Below are positions 61,957-64,000 of a DNA stretch of 64,000 nt, piece after piece. The DNA is taken from assembly GCF_001735805.1 (NCBI RefSeq), contig NZ_CP017248.1, positions 9,486,001 through 9,550,000 of the forward strand, written 5' to 3'. The DNA is from Streptomyces fodineus (GTDB taxonomy: Bacteria; Actinomycetota; Actinomycetes; Streptomycetales; Streptomycetaceae). The notes under the pieces were generated by a model. It had not been told where the DNA came from and did not search any database. It saw only the letters and a program-made list of their open reading frames with translations. Position numbers and translations under genes: made by a program. How positions within the stretch are numbered: position 1 is the first letter of the stretch; each line of letters begins with the position of its first letter.

Positions 61957-62748
61957 ATGAGTGCGGAGCACGACGCCCTCCGGCTGACGCTGGGAGGTTA
62001 CGTCTTGGGCACGCTGCCCTCGGCGGAAATGGAACAGGTGCGCATCCACCTCGCGGCATGCACCGAATGCCGGGCCGAACACGCCCAGCTGGCGGGATTG
62101 CCTGCGCTGCTGGCGACGGTGACCGAAGCCGAAGCCTCGGGCCAGACGGTGCCGGCGGCCGAAACGGACCTGACCGACCGACTGATGGTACGGGCAGCCG
62201 AAAGCGCGCAGGGCTCCCCGCTGCCCGAACGGCCCGCCGCGCCCGGGGTGTCGAAGACCCCAGAGGGGGGTGTGCTGGAGAGGCTGCTCCAGCAGGCTGC
62301 GGCCAGGCGCCGCAGGTCTTGGCGTCTGCAACTGGCCGGCGCTGCAGTCTCGCTGACGTTCATCGCGGCAGCGGCCGGTGGCACATGGCTGGCGGCCATC
62401 GGATCCGTGGGCAGTCAGGCGAGGCCGCCCGGGCCGACCGCGCCGACTGTCTGGCGCACCTTCTCCGGGAGCGATCCCACCACCGGCGTCTCCGCCTCGG
62501 TGAAGGTCTCGCCCTCTGCCTGGGGCAGTGTCCTGCAGATCTCCGCAGGAGGGGCACCCGCCGGAATCACCTGTCGGCTGCAGGCGGTCGGGCCCGGCGG
62601 GGCCAGGTCGGACGGCGCTACCTGGCGGGCAGGCGAGTACCCTCCCGGCATCACGATCCCAGGAGCGGTCGCCATGGCTCCGGGAGCCATCGAGCACTTC
62701 GAGATCCTCGCGGGCAACGGTCAGAAGCTGGTCACCATCCGAGCGTGA
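61957..62748 (+). CDS. Zinc-containing membrane anti-sigma factor
   Basis: The 263-residue protein starts at an ATG with AGGAGGC about 8 nt upstream. A cytoplasmic N-terminal zinc-finger domain holds His31-x3-Cys35-x2-Cys38 (RIHLAACTEC), the ZAS motif, preceded by LGGYVLGTLPSAEMEQV. A membrane helix lies at about 122-147 (LQLAGAAVSLTFIAAAAGG). The external domain (about 155-263) resembles RskA-type C-terminal domains, with SVKVSPSAWGSVLQISAGG and an end GNGQKLVTIRA. It should hold the upstream sigma factor until zinc loss or regulated proteolysis frees it. Confidence 0.92.
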   Translation: MSAEHDALRLTLGGYVLGTLPSAEMEQVRIHLAACTECRAEHAQLAGLPALLATVTEAEASGQTVPAAETDLTDRLMVRAAESAQGSPLPERPAAPGVSKTPEGGVLERLLQQAAARRRRSWRLQLAGAAVSLTFIAAAAGGTWLAAIGSVGSQARPPGPTAPTVWRTFSGSDPTTGVSASVKVSPSAWGSVLQISAGGAPAGITCRLQAVGPGGARSDGATWRAGEYPPGITIPGAVAMAPGAIEHFEILAGNGQKLVTIRA

Positions 62749-62763
62749 GGCCAGACCATGGCG

Positions 62764-62801
62764 GTCATGTCACTGGGCGGCCGGTCGCCCAGTGACATGA
62801 C
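62764..62801 (+). terminator. 16-bp perfect hairpin after the sigma/anti-sigma operon
   Basis: Bases 62764-62779 pair with 62786-62801 around the loop gccggt. It starts 15 bases after the anti-sigma stop codon. No T tract follows. Confidence 0.8.
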
Positions 62802-64000
62802 GGCAGCAGCAGGGCGTGAGGATTGGTGGCACAAGAGGCCAAGACGACGTCGCCTTCGAAAAGCCGGGCGCTCCGCGGCGAGGGAGCCCGGACATTCGAC
62901 AAGCACCGGGCCGCCCTCAAGACCGGTGGACCGAGCTGGAGGGGCGCGCACAGGACGTCCAGCTGATGGTCATGGAAGAGGCTTCTGCCCGTGACACCGG
63001 CTGGACGGGCACGCTCGTGATCACCGTAGCCCCTCGATCCCGCCGCACCGCGTGGCTCCGGGATCGGCGGGACCGTCCGACAAGGGCTCGCGGCCGATGA
63101 GTGTGGCGCCTCGGAGGCCGACACCGGCACCTGTATGGCCGAGGGGCTGAGCGGCAGCCAGCGCGCGGAGGCGGCTGATGGTCGAGTCGGCCGCCGCCAG
63201 CCGGGAAGGATCACCCCCGGCCAGGTTGATCAAGGTGAAGGCCATCCGGGTACGCGACCAGCAGGTCGAGGGTCGAGGGGTGGGTTGAAGCAGCCATCCG
63301 ATCGATCTGTCCGTGGTGGTGCCACACATCGCGGGGCCGGTCAGCTGCGGCGGCTGCTTCCCCTGCACGACCTGTCTCGGGCGGCTGTGTCGGTACCGGG
63401 GCAGTTCTGCAGCTCGGTCGTGGGGCCCTGGCCTGCTTCCGTCACGCGACCTCCGCAGGGGCAGGCCGGCCATCCCGCGCCGGGCCCCTTGGGCGCCGGC
63501 CGCGTAGACGGGCGGGCACGGCTGTGCGAAAGGGGTGCGGCGGCATACATCTCCGCTTCCGCCGGAGGAGGCGAAAACCGACACCCTGGCCCTTCCGGCG
63601 ACGCGCCGACGGTTTCCGGGCCCTGGTCACTCTCGCCCCCGCTCCGTCGAACCGGCTCAGTCCGCAGCTGACTTCATGCATGAGCGGGCCGACGGGGCGC
63701 GCACGACTCTTCTTTTCCCGAAGTCCGTACAACCCGGAGAAGAGGATCCATCACGTCTGCACGCGGAGGACCGCGATCCGGCCGAAATGCAGGCACGGAC
63801 GTCCGTCCCAGGTCTACGGCGCGACGCTTCCACCGGGTCGTCCGGAAGGCCACCGGCGAGGGGACCGAACTGCCGGTGCCCAGTCCGGCCGCGCAACAGC
63901 CCGCTCTGGACAGAGGCAGCTGAGCCCAGGCAGGCGCCGACATTGACATGACTCGCAAGAATCGGAACAAAAAAGGCGAATGGCTCGAACCGTCCGGCAT
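62802..64000. other. Gene-poor right end of the window
   Basis: About 1.2 kb with no convincing gene on either strand. Several open frames exist but their translations are Arg/Pro/Ser-rich and carry no motif. A plus-strand stretch near 62900-63010 (DRWTELEGRAQDVQLMVMEE) reads more like protein than its surroundings and may be a relic. An A-rich patch with ATG at 63979 (gaacaaaaaaggcgaatgg) may be the start of a gene lying beyond the window; it cannot be judged. Confidence 0.4.

Noticed and set aside
63021..63951. Genes at the right end of the window
   Set aside because: Frames of 138-187 codons exist on both strands but overlap one another, lack ribosome sites and show no protein-like motif.

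Overview
The window is about 72% GC, with near-universal G/C third codon positions, GTG and TTG start codons and two convergent genes carrying the rare TTA codon. Together with the gene content (subtilisin-inhibitor family protein, mycothiol-type isomerase fold, SpoIIE phosphatases with RsbW-like kinases, several ECF sigma factors, IS701 and IS110 relics) this points to a Streptomyces or close relative. There is no ribosomal or central-metabolic block. The mix of regulators, exporters, secreted proteins and decayed genes suits an accessory part of a linear Streptomyces chromosome. I saw no tRNA, rRNA, CRISPR array or origin.

Layout. 1-9 kb: cut-off secreted protein, VC0807-type membrane protein, orphan ATP-synthase b-like gene, two SpoIIE-type phosphatases, an Rhs relic and a lipoprotein L,D-transpeptidase closed by a 21-bp hairpin. 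9.6-17.3 kb: HelD-type motor ATPase, barstar-domain protein, and a two-component pair followed by a secreted glycosidase-like protein. 17.8-24 kb: frameshifted methyltransferase, SorC regulator, RsbW-like kinase, VWA protein, mycothiol-dependent isomerase-like protein. 23.8-26.6 kb: divergent TetR/drug exporter pair with matching palindromic operators. 26.8-30.6 kb: unknown protein, decayed FAD monooxygenase and SDR genes, BAAT-type hydrolase, small DUF3052-like protein.

30.8-38.1 kb is the centrepiece: five minus-strand genes, each overlapping the next by 4 nt. They encode a PaaK-like adenylating enzyme, an MFS exporter, a GNAT protein, a LuxE-like acyl-protein synthetase and a LuxC acyl-CoA reductase fused to a second PaaK-like domain. 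No luciferase (LuxAB) or LuxD is present, so this looks like an acid-to-aldehyde reduction cassette with acyltransfer and export, not bioluminescence. Divergent from it lie a promoter with a possible small ORF, then a single protein joining an ECF sigma factor, a zinc anti-sigma motif, a membrane anchor and an extracellular CAP domain.

40.5-51.9 kb: TetR/FAD-oxidase divergent pair, SSI-type protease inhibitor with Arg at P1, decayed methyltransferase, TAP-type hydrolase, SnoaL/TetR divergent pair with two perfect operators, TTA-containing membrane protein and XRE regulator, and a beta-carbonic-anhydrase lipoprotein. The leader of the last gene resembles an orphan segment at 0.6 kb. 52-58.5 kb: IS701 relic, SigJ/ECF41-type sigma gene (one-base frameshift in a homopolymer) with its FAD oxidoreductase partner, nitroreductase, Sir2 deacylase, frameshifted TnsA-like gene and IS110 relic. 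58.5-62.8 kb: cupredoxin-metallophosphoesterase-membrane protein operon and an ECF sigma/zinc anti-sigma pair closed by a 16-bp hairpin. The last 1.2 kb has no convincing gene.

All function calls come from reading motifs. No database search was run.
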